Assembly: GCA_023376005.1 (NCBI GenBank) | Contig: CM042145.1 | Location: 14,644,727-14,708,726, forward strand | DNA length: 64,000 bases | Origin: Doryteuthis pealeii | Lineage: Eukaryota > Mollusca > Cephalopoda > Myopsida > Loliginidae | Reading direction: 5' to 3' | Shown: positions 41,951-52,687 of the stretch, piece by piece | How the letters are laid out: each line of letters begins with the position of its first letter | Numbering within the stretch: the stretch's first letter is position 1 | Made by a program: the position numbers and the translations under genes | Notes under the pieces: model-generated | Databases searched by the model: none | Seen by the model: only the letters and a program-made list of their open reading frames with translations | What the model was told of the DNA's origin: nothing

Positions 41951-42437
41951 AAACTAATAAACTCTTAAGCCCAGATGTTGACTCACAAGACTTAAGGCAA
42001 ATATAACAAACCTGACTTGAATTCTGAGTGATAAAGCAAAACAAAAACTCGGAAGTAAAAGTACTAAGCTTTATTTTGCTAAACAAAACTCAGCTACAAA
42101 ATTCATCTTAATTCCACAGAATATTTATAATCTTTCCACAGATTATCTAACATTGCCTTAAAGGAGTTTAGAGATGGGGCATTCACTATTGATGATGGTA
42201 GTTTATTCCATGTATTCACCATTCTGTTACTAAAATAAATTTGTCTTGCATTTATTTTGCAACATTTTTTTAAGAGTTTTTAATTTATGACCTCTGGTAT
42301 TGATATTTTGAACAATTTTTAGTAGGTCAAAGTTTGATGAATAAAATCCATGGGTATATTTGTAGACTTCATCATATCCCTCTTGTATGCTGATAAACCA
42401 AACTTGGTAAGTCAATGTTCCTAAGTCTTAATAAATA
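41951..42437. other. AT-rich, possible LINE 3'-end scrap
   Basis: The minus strand of 42,190-42,300 reads like the 'R..WN.LP..V' tail of an RT ('gtttattccatgtattcacc'). Too decayed to assign. Confidence 0.35.
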
Positions 42438-43084
42438 TCTTATTATAATGGAGATTGTGTGTTTTTTCTGTCTGTAACCGAAACTATATTCCTACTCAAG
42501 TCACAATTCTCTTAGTTATTGACATCACATTCTCCATGATTTTATTTTTATCTAAACCTCAATTTTAATAAATAGTCTTACATATTAATACTGTTAACCA
42601 TGTCTACATACTGACAACATGCAATTATATTTATATATACAACAAAATAGCGGTTTACAGTGTAAACGGGAAGGTTAATTTGCATATTAATATTAAAAAT
42701 CGAATTTAATAAATACGTGCTTAGTATTATTGATTCTAACTGTTTGGTTTTATTTTAATGAATATAAGCAAAAAATCTCTTCAATGAATCTTAAATGAAA
42801 TCCATTAACAAGATAAAATAACTGTCATTTTATTCTTTACTTCCTCTTATAACTAAATACTTAAATTAGAAAAATAATGAAAGACGAGAGTGATGGAAGA
42901 GTAAGTTTCAGTTGTTCCATTTTTATTATACTCCCTCTGTTTCAAATCTTTATTATACTCCTTGTTTCAAATCTTTTTATCTGTATTCTTATTTAGTTTC
43001 ATTAGCCTTTCTAATTTAATACAATATTTTATTACATTAAAACTTAAATACTTGCACCCTACAGAGGGTGCATATATTTGCTAG
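42438..43084 (+). mobile_element. Hel-1 Helitron, copy 2 (complete)
   Basis: Starts A|TCTTATTATAATGGAG, ends with the hairpin GCACCC...GGGTGC, catatatttg and CTAG|T. Its loop differs from copies 1 and 3 while the stem is preserved. 647 bp. Confidence 0.85.
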
Positions 43085-43216
43085 TTAATTATAATAGATG
43101 ACAATGACAGAATTTGCATTACCAATTCTTAGAACCATCTAGCAGATTTACAGATATATGTGTGTGTATGTGTGTTTGTGTTGTAAACATAATGAGAATT
43201 TAATAATATATCAATA

Positions 43217-43440
43217 ATGTGGAGTCACACCTTTGTTGCCATTATTCCCAGGTCCACTCTGACCTGGTGGGGTAGTATATCTAAGGGCGGAGTGGTAGTA
43301 CCTGTTAGGGTCCCATCTATGGGTTAAATAGAAAAAAAAGTTTAAAACAAATTGAGTACCCATCAAGAATGAATAAAAAAATATATCTTCGGCATAAAAT
43401 AACCCAATGGGTTGGCATGCTGTAAAACCTAACTAACCTT
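43217..43440 (-). repeat. RepF fragment
   Basis: 'attattcccaggtccactct' and 'tacctgttagggtcccatct', ends 'gttggcatgctgtaaaac'. Confidence 0.7.
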
Positions 43441-43497
43441 TTAGGGTCCCATCTAAGTCAAATAAGGACATTATAACCCTACATTGATATAACCTAG

Positions 43498-43788
43498 GAA
43501 GTGCGTGGTGTAATGGTTAAAGTCATGGGAAATGGACTCATCGCTCCAAGTTCAAATCCTGGACGGGGTAATTGCATTTCACTTAGCGCTAATACTCTTG
43601 GGAAAGGTATGAATCCTACTCTCCCTCCAGCTATAGGCAATAGTAGGGCAGACTGGGCTCTTTAACCTTGGTTAGGCAACCGGTGTAGGAGAAGGAAAAC
43701 TCTGAATTCAAACCTATTAAACTACGCTTAAGAAATTGACCTTGTGTTGCATCCTGCTCGTGCAAAGGGGTTGGTAAATATATATAAC
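43498..43788 (+). mobile_element. SINE-A, full length
   Basis: Head gtgcgtggtgtaatggttaa, B box caagttcaaatcctgg, end ggggttggtaaatatata. Confidence 0.9.
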
Positions 43789-43861
43789 CTATTGAACCAG
43801 TTTATCTACTCTCAGGAAAGGTATGATAGGATAGACCACAATAATATTACAGCAAGAAGAA

Positions 43862-43950
43862 TGGTTGGTTGGTTGGTTGGTTGGTTGGTTTATTGATTTT
43901 AACGGCATATCAACCCGTCTGGGGTTATGTCATGCCTAACGGTTAGGAAG
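43862..43950 (+). repeat. (GGTT)n plus RepF terminus
   Basis: Seven GGTT units, then 'gattttaacggcatatcaac' and 'cgtctggggttat', the same terminus that is amplified at 62.65-63.08 kb. Confidence 0.8.
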
Positions 43951-44630
43951 TAATATATGTTATGTATTTATATTTATACTTTTTAGTAATTGTTTTAACA
44001 ATGTGTTAGCACCATTGGGGATCATGTTGTATGGTATTGATTAAGTTCACATCTATATTCTATGGTATAATTTTATTTCCCTCAAAAAGGACAGAATGTC
44101 CTCCATGTTGACATTTTCAAATAGATCTTTCATATTGTTTGCATTAAAATAACGGTTTCTGATGCGAGCAAAAAACTACATTCTATGAATAAGTGTTTAA
44201 CAGTCAAGAAGAAGGAGGAGGAAGAGGGGAGGAGTTAATTGTACGAATAATTCTGAGAAATATAGACAATAGAATATTGTTGTTTATAGAAAAATATGTC
44301 AGTAACTTTTAGTGAAACATTTTAAAAAGGAAGCTGCTTTCAAAATATGCATATGTACATGTCAAAACATTAATAGAGTTTATCAAAGCATAAAGAGTAT
44401 TGTTTTTATTTTTTAAAGTAACACTTTTAAACATTAACTCTTTGCCTACCAAATTTCCACCACGGCTGTACCAAATTTTCTTGGCATTTTTTACTGGTAT
44501 GATGGGATATTTCAAAGATCACTATCTATTCACCTCACAGACAAAACAAAAGATGGCATGGGTGTTTACTTAGTGATTTTTCAATGTAAACAAGTGACAC
44601 GTGCGATAGTCACTGCCATATTGATTATAT
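43951..44630. other. AT-rich, no feature recognised
   Basis: No gene; a 68-codon minus frame (44,309-44,515) is not recognisable. Confidence 0.5.
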
Positions 44631-45590
44631 TGATATCCCTTTCTGTAGATGAGATATTCCTACCAAGGTATGTGAACTAGTATTATTATGCATATAATAT
44701 TCATCTGAGATATCAGATTTTCATATGATCAATAACCTATCAATAGCAGTCCATGCCTTTCTTATGTGTATATTGATATCCCTTTCTGTAGATGAGATAT
44801 TCCTACCATGGTATGTGAACTAGTATTATTATCTTATTATAATGGAGATTGTGGGTTTGTCTGTCTGTAACCGAAACTATATCACTATACAAGTCACAAT
44901 TCCTTTTGTTATTTACATCACATTCTCCATGATTTTATTTTTTATTTAAAACCCAATTATTAATAAAATTGTTTTACATCATTAAGACTGTTGACCACAT
45001 CTACAACCTATTAACATGCAATTGTATTTATATATACAACAAAATAGTGGTTTACAGTGTGAATGGGAAGGCTAATTTGCATATTGATCTTAAAAATTTG
45101 ATTTTAATAAATATATGCTTAGTATTATTGATTTCTAATTGTTTGGTTTTATCTTATTGAATATGAGCAAAAACCTTGGGATAAATCTTAAAAGAAATCC
45201 TTAACAAGAAGAAATAACTGTAATATTATTCTTTACTTCCTATTTTAACTAAACAGTTTAAATTAGGAAAATTTACCAATGAAAGATGGGAGTAACGGAA
45301 AATGATGAAAGTGTTAGTTTCAAAGTTGTTCTATTTTTCAATCATACCCCCTCTGTTCAAAATCTTTTTATCTACATTCTTATTCAGTTTCATTAGCCTT
45401 TCTAATTTAATATCATATTTTAATATAAAATTTAACTAAAATACTTGCACCCGGAGGGTGCATATATTTGCTAGTGTATATAATATTCATTTGAGAGATC
45501 AGATTTTCATATGATCAATAGTAGTCCATGCCTTTCTTATGTGCATATTGATATAACTTCCAGTAGATGAGATATAAGGTATGTGAAATG
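44631..45590. repeat. Tandem repeat, unit about 140 bp, three copies, third split off by Hel-1
   Basis: 'gatatccctttctgtagatg' at 44,632 and 44,775 (period 143), with a diverged third copy at 45,550. 'gatcagattttcatatgatc' recurs likewise. Removing the 643-bp Helitron restores near-regular spacing. Confidence 0.85.
44832..45474 (+). mobile_element. Hel-1 Helitron, copy 3 (complete)
   Basis: A|TCTTATTATAATGGAG at the left; hairpin GCACCCGGAGGGTGC, atatatttg, CTAG|T at the right. The neighbouring tandem unit retains the unoccupied site attatta|tgcatataat. Confidence 0.92.
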
Positions 45591-45714
45591 CTCTACTAAT
45601 TTCAGAGGCTTGCCATTTAATGAGGTTAAAATGTAACTGCTAGACAAATTTGTTTGTACAGTATTTGCTATAGTACATATAGACTATTAAATTCCCAATA
45701 TATTCACAATGTTT

Positions 45715-45865
45715 AAGCAGCCCTGTCGGCTGCGGTAATATCCCCCCAATGGGGCCACGTGTTGGCTGTGGGTGGCAACCGGAGATACTTAAGGATGGAA
45801 CTGTTGTGGGTGAGCAGTCCATGAAATGCAACACTCCACTTTGGACTTTACTTAGGCTAGACAAG
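45715..45865 (-). repeat. RepF fragment
   Basis: 'gcagccctgtcggctgcggt', 'gttggctgtgggtggcaacc', 'actttacttaggctagacaa'. Confidence 0.7.
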
Positions 45866-46172
45866 TGCTGATAGGTACGCATCCTGCGTTCCTGATGCAC
45901 AAAATCTTTAAAAATGCAGTAAAATTATATCCATGCATCCCAGTGTTTTTCTTTTTCTTCCCTCACCATTTCAAGCTAACTGTAAATACATTTCAATAGT
46001 TTCTTAGAAATGAATTAGGCAGGATAGGTTACAAGGTAGAAATTAGATAGCTTTAGTTGTTTCCCCAGATCATAAATAAAAACCATACAATTTATTAAGA
46101 AACTTTAGTTGGGACTCATTCAAAGCAAATATGTGCGTCCCAGGATGCACTAAATTAAAAAGCTACCAGCAT
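45866..46172 (+). mobile_element. MITE-G copy
   Basis: Starts tgctgataggtacgcatcct, ends gcactaaattaaaaagctac..agcat. Ends are imperfect inverted repeats (tgctgatag / ctatcagca in better copies). About 307 bp, non-coding. Confidence 0.75.
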
Positions 46173-46369
46173 CACTGAGAAATCCCTCAAAACTAAAAAA
46201 AAACAAGCAAGCAATTTAAAAAAAATTCTTAGATTTAATCAAAATAAATGACTGCATTATACGTCACAAATATATAGCATACACATAAAAAGAATAATTA
46301 AACATTCTTGGAAATACTCGGGTGAGTCAAAGATTTTACAATATTTGCATACACGGCTATTTTCTGGAA

Positions 46370-46628
46370 TAAACTCTAGGAACTGGGAATTGAACTGATG
46401 CCACACACAGCATATAGTCCGAACCTAGCTCCTTCGATTATTATATGTTTTGATCTATGGCTCACTTCCTGTGTTCGTAACACTTCAATATCCAAGAGGA
46501 GGTGGAAGCTTCAGAGAAGGAGTTCTTTGCTTCAAAAGAAAAGAACTAGTATCAGAGTGAGATCAAAGAACTGGCAAGAAAGGTGGTTTCAGACGGTGCA
46601 GCACGATGGCCTCTACTTTGAATGCTAG
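46370..46628 (+). pseudogene. Mariner transposase C-terminus (frame-broken)
   Basis: One frame reads HTAYSPNLAPS; another holds the remains of 'EEVEASEKEFFASKEK'-like sequence, and WFQTVQHDGLYFEC ends at a stop at 46,626-46,628. These are the end motifs of Mos1-like mariner transposases. SPDL is changed to SPNL and the third catalytic Asp position is lost to a frame change. Non-functional. Confidence 0.78.
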
Positions 46629-46662
46629 GCTGCTTTTATTGTAACTTGAAAAATAATACAAA

Positions 46663-46863
46663 TGTATATTTACCAACCCCTCCGTACGAGTAGGATGTGA
46701 CACAAGGTCAATTTCTTAAGCGGAATTTACCAGGTTTTAATTCAGAATTTTCTTTCTCCTAGACTCCTAGCTAAGATTAAATAGCCCAGTCTGACCTACC
46801 ATTTACCCATAGCTGTAGGGAGAGTAGTTGGATTCTTACCTTTCCCAAGGGTATTAGTGCTAA
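46663..46863 (-). mobile_element. SINE-A inserted in mariner
   Basis: 'tatatttaccaacccctccg' to 'aagggtattagtgc'; 5'-truncated, lies between the transposase fragment and the right TIR. Confidence 0.8.
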
Positions 46864-46903
46864 GTTACCAAAATATGGCAATAATTTTGACTCACCCCAG
46901 TAT

Positions 46904-47934
46904 TTACATAATTGGATATCAAGAAACACTCCAAAACTAAAACAAACAAGCAAGCAATTTTTTTTCTTTTTCTTTTTATAGATTTAATCAAAATAAATGA
47001 CTGCATTATACATTACAAATATATTGCATACACATAGAATAAAAATAATAATAAAACATTCTTGGAAATATCAGGCAATCAATTTGGTCTTTTGATCACA
47101 TTTTATTTCCAAATTTACAAACAGAAACACATTTTATGTCCAAAGAATTAAATTTATCAAAAGTTTAGAATTTTATACATATAATTAAAAAAAAAAAAAA
47201 AAAAAAAAAAAGGTTTCAGCCTAATATTTTAAGATTGTTAAATTTTGCACAATATCAAATTCGTCAAATATATGACAGCAAATATCTTTCAATATACATC
47301 TAATTTTATTTTATATGTATTTACCAATTTATTTTCTTTCAAAACTATTGTAAATTATTTATTGAATTATTTGGACATACATCAGCTGAAATGTGAAGAA
47401 AAAAAAACAACAAAGATGAGGATACTAGACTAAATGAATATCAAAATAGTGATATTGCTTCAAGAGAATTTCAGACACCAATTTTAGATGTTTCTTCTTT
47501 TATATTTTTAGGGGGATTGTGGATGGGGTGGGGATAAGTGCTTTGCTAATAATTGAAGTTTTTTTTTTTACACATTTTGTTTTATATAACATGAAAAGAT
47601 ACACATACATATAACAATAATAATAATAATCCAAAAATAAACTTTTTCATGCATTTAGTTTATTGACTATGGAATTTGCCTAAATGGGGAAAAAAATTTT
47701 TAAAAAAACCAAAAACCAAAAAAAACATGAGATCTTGTAATTGAGAGGATTCATACTGAAATTTATTATTGCTTTGAAAAAGAAAAAAAAAAAAAAAAAA
47801 AAAAAAAAGAAAGAAGAAATTGTTTACCCATTAAGATCAGAGGACCCCCCCCCATTTTTTTTTCTTTCTTTCTTGCTGATTATAAAAAAAAAATTTTGTT
47901 GTTTTTACTTTCTTGCTCTCAGGTCTGTTTAATA
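46904..47934. other. AT-rich with long homopolymers; no gene
   Basis: 46,930-47,060 repeats 46,195-46,310 ('aagcaagcaatttaaaaaaa', 'tgactgcattatacgtcaca'), a local duplication flanking the mariner. Poly(A) at 47,189-47,211 and 47,779-47,809. Confidence 0.55.
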
Positions 47935-48099
47935 CTAGTGTGGGTCAAAATTTTTGCAATATTTTGGTATGTACTAGTTTGCAGTGCATATAGCACATGG
48001 CTGAAACAGTTCAAGTGGAAGGTACCCATCATTGTTGGTAGTATCGTGGTATTTGGTGTGCTGACATGTTGTGCATTGCTTCACTTTGTGTGTGATTTG

Positions 48100-48370
48100 A
48101 AAGCTGCACAGATTAATGTGCAGTGTAGTCTAATTTGGGAATTTATTCTTTACAAATTCAAATTGGGCCATAACACCATGGAAGCAACCAAAAACATTTG
48201 TTATGCAAAAGGTGAACACACGGTTGATCACAGTAACTAGATGGTCTAAGAAATTTTGATTGTGTTGCAAGAACGTCAACAATCAGGCAATGTCAAGTAT
48301 TCCGAGGCCGTGCTCCAAGCCATAAAGGCACATCTGGCAAGTAGCACTTGGAGAGTAACAATCAAGCTGT
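48100..48370 (+). pseudogene. Mariner transposase N-terminal HTH region
   Basis: Plus frame: FILYKFKLGHNTMEATKNIC, HTVDHSN-stop, then in-frame after stops SEAVLQAIKAHLASSTWRV. The spacing matches the paired-like HTH domain of Mos1-type transposases (first HTH, TRW..., second HTH). Two stops and loss of the linker. Confidence 0.75.
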
Positions 48371-48475
48371 TAGATTGTTTTGTAATATAAGGTGTGCTGT
48401 AGCCCACCACTTAAACTTATAGACTCTGCATCGGCACATGGATTAAAGCCAGCCAATCAACACGCTCAAATATGG

Positions 48476-48780
48476 AGTTAGTTAACTATTTAATTGCCGA
48501 TCTTGAAAGCCATTCATTTGCACATATTCAACACAACGGATCTGCAACCAAGGACTCTGCTCAACCAAAGGATTCTGCCCAACACCGAGGAACAACCAAG
48601 GGATTTTACCTAACACTAAGGAACACAAGGGATCTCCACTGTAAAGTGCTCTCTAAAGCGCAGCCTAAAATTGGCCACAAAAATCGTAACATCTTGCATC
48701 TTACAGCCCAGAGGGGTTCGTCACCTTCACAAACTTGGCAAAAACATCTAGAGCTGTCACATTGTGCCTCACATTACTAA
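48476..48780 (+). other. 102-codon frame of unknown origin in mariner
   Basis: Contains internal short repeats ('aaggactctgctcaacca', 'aaggattctgcccaaca'). It occupies the position where the transposase core should be but has no catalytic motifs. Probably replacement or degraded sequence; no function claimed. Confidence 0.35.
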
Positions 48781-49007
48781 AAATATAGCAAATTTTTTGA
48801 CTCACCCAAGTATAAACATGCCTATAACTTGAGCGACCCTATGATTGGAACTAATAAAGTTATCATCTTTACCAACAGTGATCCCTATTAATGACATTTA
48901 CTAGACCAACTCTCAATAATCTTAAATCATCATGATGTACTTTTTAAGCATTTATTGGATCATCAATTGCATGACATTTGTTAATTGCATAAGATCATGG
49001 ACAGAGT

Positions 49008-49183
49008 TGCTGATAGGTACAAATTATGCCTATTTCTTTTTTCTTCACCCTCACCTTTTCAAGCTAACTGTAAATACATTTCAATAGTTTCTTAGAAATG
49101 AATTACACAGGATAGGTTACAAGGTAAAAGTCAGATGGCTAACATGTGCGTCCCAGGATGCACTAAATCAAAGGCTATCAGCA
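49008..49183 (+). mobile_element. MITE-G, internally deleted
   Basis: Has both ends (tgctgataggtac; tcaaaggctatcagca) but lacks about 130 bp of the core. Confidence 0.75.
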
Positions 49184-49584
49184 TCACTGCATGGATCTGG
49201 GCCAAGTTGAATCAAAGACTGGCAATTGCCCATACAGTAAATCTTCTCTCCCCATGACACTGTTGTTGTCCAAGAGAAAGGTAAGGGTTAATACAACTTC
49301 TTACCGGTGTCATTGCAGGAGGTTTCCAGGATCAGAATGAAGACAATGTCAGACTGCATTAGGGACTCCAGACCCTAATTTTTAAAATAATAGTTATCCT
49401 TCTCCTAGACTGGTTACCCACCAAAGCTAGAGAGCACTGGATGTTTTACAGACAATTAATTTGTTACTTAATATCAGTGACAAATCAAATGAAAAGACTT
49501 AACATAAAGTTAAAAAGAAAAGAAAAGAGAAGGAAAGGAAAATTTCTACATAAAGAAACAAGTGTAATGCTTATATATTGACTA

Positions 49585-49762
49585 AAGTAAAAGTAAAGTC
49601 GTCGGGGTGGCCTAAAGTCGGTATCAGCCAGACAGCGAGGGAGTCTATCCCCTTTTCAATAGCGCTAGACCAAGGAGTTTGTTTTGGGGTCAGACATGGA
49701 GTGCCACACCTGCCATCAGCTCCTCACTTTATCACACAGATCCCTGTGCTACTCATACGCTA
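49585..49762 (-). mobile_element. SINE-B copy, head missing
   Basis: Tail 'taaagtcgtcggggtggcct' to 'tgctactcatacgct'. 5'-truncated. Confidence 0.85.
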
Positions 49763-49793
49763 AAATCTAAAATCTTAGAATCTTTATAAGTAA

Positions 49794-50057
49794 GTAAAGT
49801 AAAGTAAAGTCATTCGGGTGGCCTAAAATCGGTATCAGCCAGACAGCAAGGGAGTCTATCCTCTTTTCAATAGTGCTAGACCAAGGAGATTGTTTTTTTA
49901 GCGTCTGAGGTGGAGCGCCACACCTACCATCAGTTCTTCACTTTAACCGCACAGATCCTTGTGCTACTCATATGCTGAGTTGGCAAGGGCCGGAATCGAA
50001 ACCCAGAACCATGTGGTTCCCAGTCAAACGCTCTACCGACTGAGCTAAACCGGCCCT
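49794..50057 (-). mobile_element. SINE-B, full length with clear tRNA-like head
   Basis: The minus strand begins agggccggtttagctcagtc at 50,057, with ggtagagcg and B-box-like gggtttcgattccgg. The first about 70 nt could fold like a tRNA with pairing ends (ggccgg/ccggcc), but the anticodon arm is irregular. Confidence 0.92.
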
Positions 50058-50144
50058 TAATATTATATTGACTAAGTGGCACCAAAAAAAGTAACCTAGA
50101 TTAAACAAATAACAAATCTAGTCTGTAAATGCTATTTATCTTAG

Positions 50145-50405
50145 TAAAAGTAAAAGTAAAGTCGTCGGGGCGGCCTAATGTCGGTATCAGCCAGTCAGCG
50201 AGGGTGTCTATCCGCTTTTCAATAGCGCTAGACTGAGGAGATTGTTTTTAGCATCTGAGCTGGAGCGCCACACCTACCATCAGCTCCTTACTTTACCGCA
50301 CAGATCTCTGTGCTACTCATACGCTGAGTTGGCGAGGACCGGTATCGAACTAGGAACCTTGTGGTTTCTAGCCAAACACTCTACTGACTGAGCTAACCCG
50401 GCCCT
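50145..50405 (-). mobile_element. SINE-B, full length
   Basis: Third SINE-B in 820 bp, same orientation. Tail of short tandem 'aaaagt' units at 50,143-50,158. Confidence 0.9.
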
Positions 50406-50433
50406 TTCAAAAACGAATTTTTAAATCTCAGAG

Positions 50434-50763
50434 ATACTGATAGGTAAGCGTCCTGCATCCCTGATGCACAAAAATCTAAAAGGACGCAGTAAAATTATAT
50501 CCACGCATCCCAGTGTTTTTCTCTTTTCTTCCCTCACCATTTCAAGCTAACTGTAAATGCATTTCAATAGTTTCTATTGAAACAAATTTCCCAGCATAGA
50601 TTACAAGGTAGGAGTTAGTCGAGTTTAGTTGTTTCGCCAGATCATAAATAAAAACCCTACAATCTATTAAGAAACTTTAGTTGGGACCCATTAATTTTCC
50701 CGGGGACTCATTCAAAGCAAATATGTGCATCCAGGATGCACTAAATCAAAAAGCTATCAGCAT
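50434..50763 (+). mobile_element. MITE-G copy
   Basis: Starts atactgataggtaagcgtcc, ends 'aaaaagctatcagcat'. About 330 bp. Confidence 0.8.
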
Positions 50764-51483
50764 CACTGAATCTCATACTGTTTCTGTGAATATAGAGGAA
50801 CTTTTTAAATGTTCACATATGATTAATGTGATAAATTTTGTAAACTCAGCTTTTGAGTCGGTCTCTACTAAGATTACCAAAAAGCATAAATGGTTTTGCA
50901 TCTCTCATTATATTTTAACAAGATTCAAAGAAATAGTTATTACAATACTTTTTTTTTTTTTAAAGAAAAAAAAAGAAGAAAAGAAATCACCGGGTATCAG
51001 CATTAACCCTTTAATAATTGAATAGTGATGCTTTTCATCCCCCCCCTCCAATAATGTTGGGGCTAATATACAAATTTTGGAGACATTATTATGGAGTATA
51101 ATTTTTAATTTTTCATCAACAACTGAAAATACCAAATATCAAATTTTTTTTTTATACTTATGATTTTTTTTTTATGCTTACGCTTTTTTAATTTTTTATC
51201 TGACCTCATATTTCATATGCAAGTTTTTTCATATTCTTGAAAACAGTAGAAATTTCAAGTTAACAGAAAAAAAACCCCAAAAACAAAACAATACAGCAGT
51301 AGATTTAATAACAGAAAAAAAAATCATTGAAAAATGGTTATTCCAAGTCATTCAAGAATAATGGATTTAAATTGCCAGGAAGTGTGAAGGAAGGCAGCAG
51401 ACATTTCTGTAGTTTATTAACTCACTCTCTCTCTCTCTCTCCCATTACATACAATTAAATTCAAATTTATATATATATATAAG
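50764..51483. other. AT-rich, no gene; (CT)n at 51,425-51,442
   Basis: Frames on both strands run through homopolymers at about 50,950-50,985. Nothing recognised. Confidence 0.55.
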
Positions 51484-51727
51484 TAAAAAAAGTAAAGTCG
51501 TCGGGGTGGCCTAAAGTCGGTATCAGCCAATCAGTGAGGGAGTCTACCCCCTTTTCACTAGCAGTAGACCAAGGAGATTGTTTTTGCGTCTGAGGTGGAG
51601 CGCCACATCTACCATCAGCTCCTTACTTTACCGCACAGATCCTTGTGCTACTCATACGCTGAGTTGGTGAGGGCTGGTATCGAACTAGGAACCTTGTGGT
51701 TTCTAGCCGAAAGCACTACCAACCGAG

Positions 51728-51729
<2 letters not shown>
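51484..51729 (-). mobile_element. SINE-B copy
   Basis: Full length except the last bases of the head, where a TA microsatellite begins. Confidence 0.88.
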
Positions 51730-51800
<71 letters not shown>

Positions 51801-51801
51801 A
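51729..51801. repeat. (TA)n(TG)n microsatellite
   Basis: About 28 TA units followed by about seven GT units. Confidence 0.97.
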
Positions 51802-51856
51802 TAAAGGAAAACACAAGGATAATTGATTATAATTTGTTAATGTCAGCTAACTTATA

Positions 51857-52012
51857 ATCAAGTCATACTGAAAGTATCAGTTCCTGCCAAATCACCAAAG
51901 TTAAGCAAGGGAGAGCCTGCTCTGTAGTTAGATGGGTGACAACTTAAGAACAGCAGGTACTGCAAGCAGCTTAAGGCCTTGTGCCAGACTAAGCAAAGCT
52001 TAATAAATAACT
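51857..52012 (+). mobile_element. 5S rRNA-derived SINE (SINE-5S) with SINE-C tail
   Basis: 51,860-51,973 follows 5S rRNA: aatcaccaaagttaagcaag (A box and start of the internal control region), ttagatgggtgacaactta (C box), cagcaggtactgcaagcagc (3' stem). The tail ccttgtgccagactaagc and taataaat is shared with the adjacent tRNA-headed SINE-C. Confidence 0.88.
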
Positions 52013-52060
52013 TACTTTCTGATCTATAATAATATTTCTATTATAATAAAACAAGACTCC

Positions 52061-52187
52061 TCGTCATGGCGTAATGGTTAGCATGTTAATCTCACAGCAC
52101 AATTACTATGAAGCAGTGAGTTTGATTCTTACTGGTGTTCCATACTTTTGTTCTTGTGCCAAATTTAAGCTTTGCTTAGTTTAGATG
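52061..52187 (+). mobile_element. SINE-C copy 1 (tRNA-like head)
   Basis: Head tcatggcgtaatggttagca, degenerate B box gagtttgattcttac, tail cttgtgccaaatttaagc. Confidence 0.75.
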
Positions 52188-52305
52188 CCTCATGTGGTGT
52201 AATGGTTAATGAGCTAGGCTATCAGACCATTGTTGGTGAGTTTGATTCTCACTGGGTGTAGCACACCCATGACCTTGTGCCAGATCAAGCTACGGTTAAT
52301 AAATG
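52188..52305 (+). mobile_element. SINE-C copy 2 (tRNA-like head)
   Basis: Head cctcatgtggtgtaatggtt, B-box region gagtttgattctcac, tail ccttgtgccagatcaagc then taataaatg. Confidence 0.78.
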
Positions 52306-52373
52306 ATTATTTTATTAAAACAAGATATTCTCTAAAGTGGTAAATTATTTCAATGTTTCAGAGATGCTGATAG

Positions 52374-52687
52374 GTACACGTCCTGCGTCCCTGACACACA
52401 AAAATCTAAAAGGACGCAGTCATATCAATGCTTCCAGTGTTTTTCTTTTTTCTTCCCTCACCATTTCAAGCTAACTGTAAATACATTTCAATATTTTCTT
52501 AGAAATGAATTACACAGGATAGATTACAAGGTAGGAGTTAGACGGCTTTAGTTGTTTCCCCAGATCATAAATAAAAACCCTACAATTTATTAAAAAACTT
52601 TAGTTGGGACCCATAAATTTTCCTGGGGACACATTCATAGCAAATATGTGCGTCCCAGGATGCACTAAATCAAAAAGCTATCAGCAT
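52374..52687 (+). mobile_element. MITE-G copy with clear TIRs
   Basis: Left atgctgataggtacacgtcc; right end, inverted, atgctgatagctttttgatt. 314 bp. Confidence 0.82.

Larger units (their letters stand above)
46317..46900 (+). mobile_element. Mariner remnant with both TIRs and TA duplication
   Basis: TIRs ctcgggtgagtcaaag and, inverted, ctggggtgagtcaaaat, flanked by TA. Inside are the C-terminal transposase fragments and a SINE-A insertion. Same family as 47,935-48,810. Confidence 0.85.
47935..48810 (+). mobile_element. Mariner remnant, N-terminal half retained
   Basis: TIRs ctagtgtgggtcaaaatttt and, inverted, cttgggtgagtcaaaaaatt, flanked by TA. 876 bp. The middle of the transposase, including the catalytic triad, is absent, so this is a deletion derivative complementary to the 46.3-kb one. 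Confidence 0.82.

Noticed and set aside
46398..46628. Loss of the mariner catalytic Asp by D-to-N in SPNLAP
   Set aside because: The SPDL aspartate is conserved but is not the catalytic one; the third catalytic Asp is five residues later and is lost here by a frame change, so the N was not over-interpreted.
49980..50057. tRNA gene on the minus strand
   Set aside because: It is the head of SINE-B, found in many copies with the same body. The anticodon arm does not fold properly.
51860..51973. Functional 5S rRNA gene
   Set aside because: Too many substitutions in the paired regions, and a SINE tail follows. Treated as a 5S-derived SINE.
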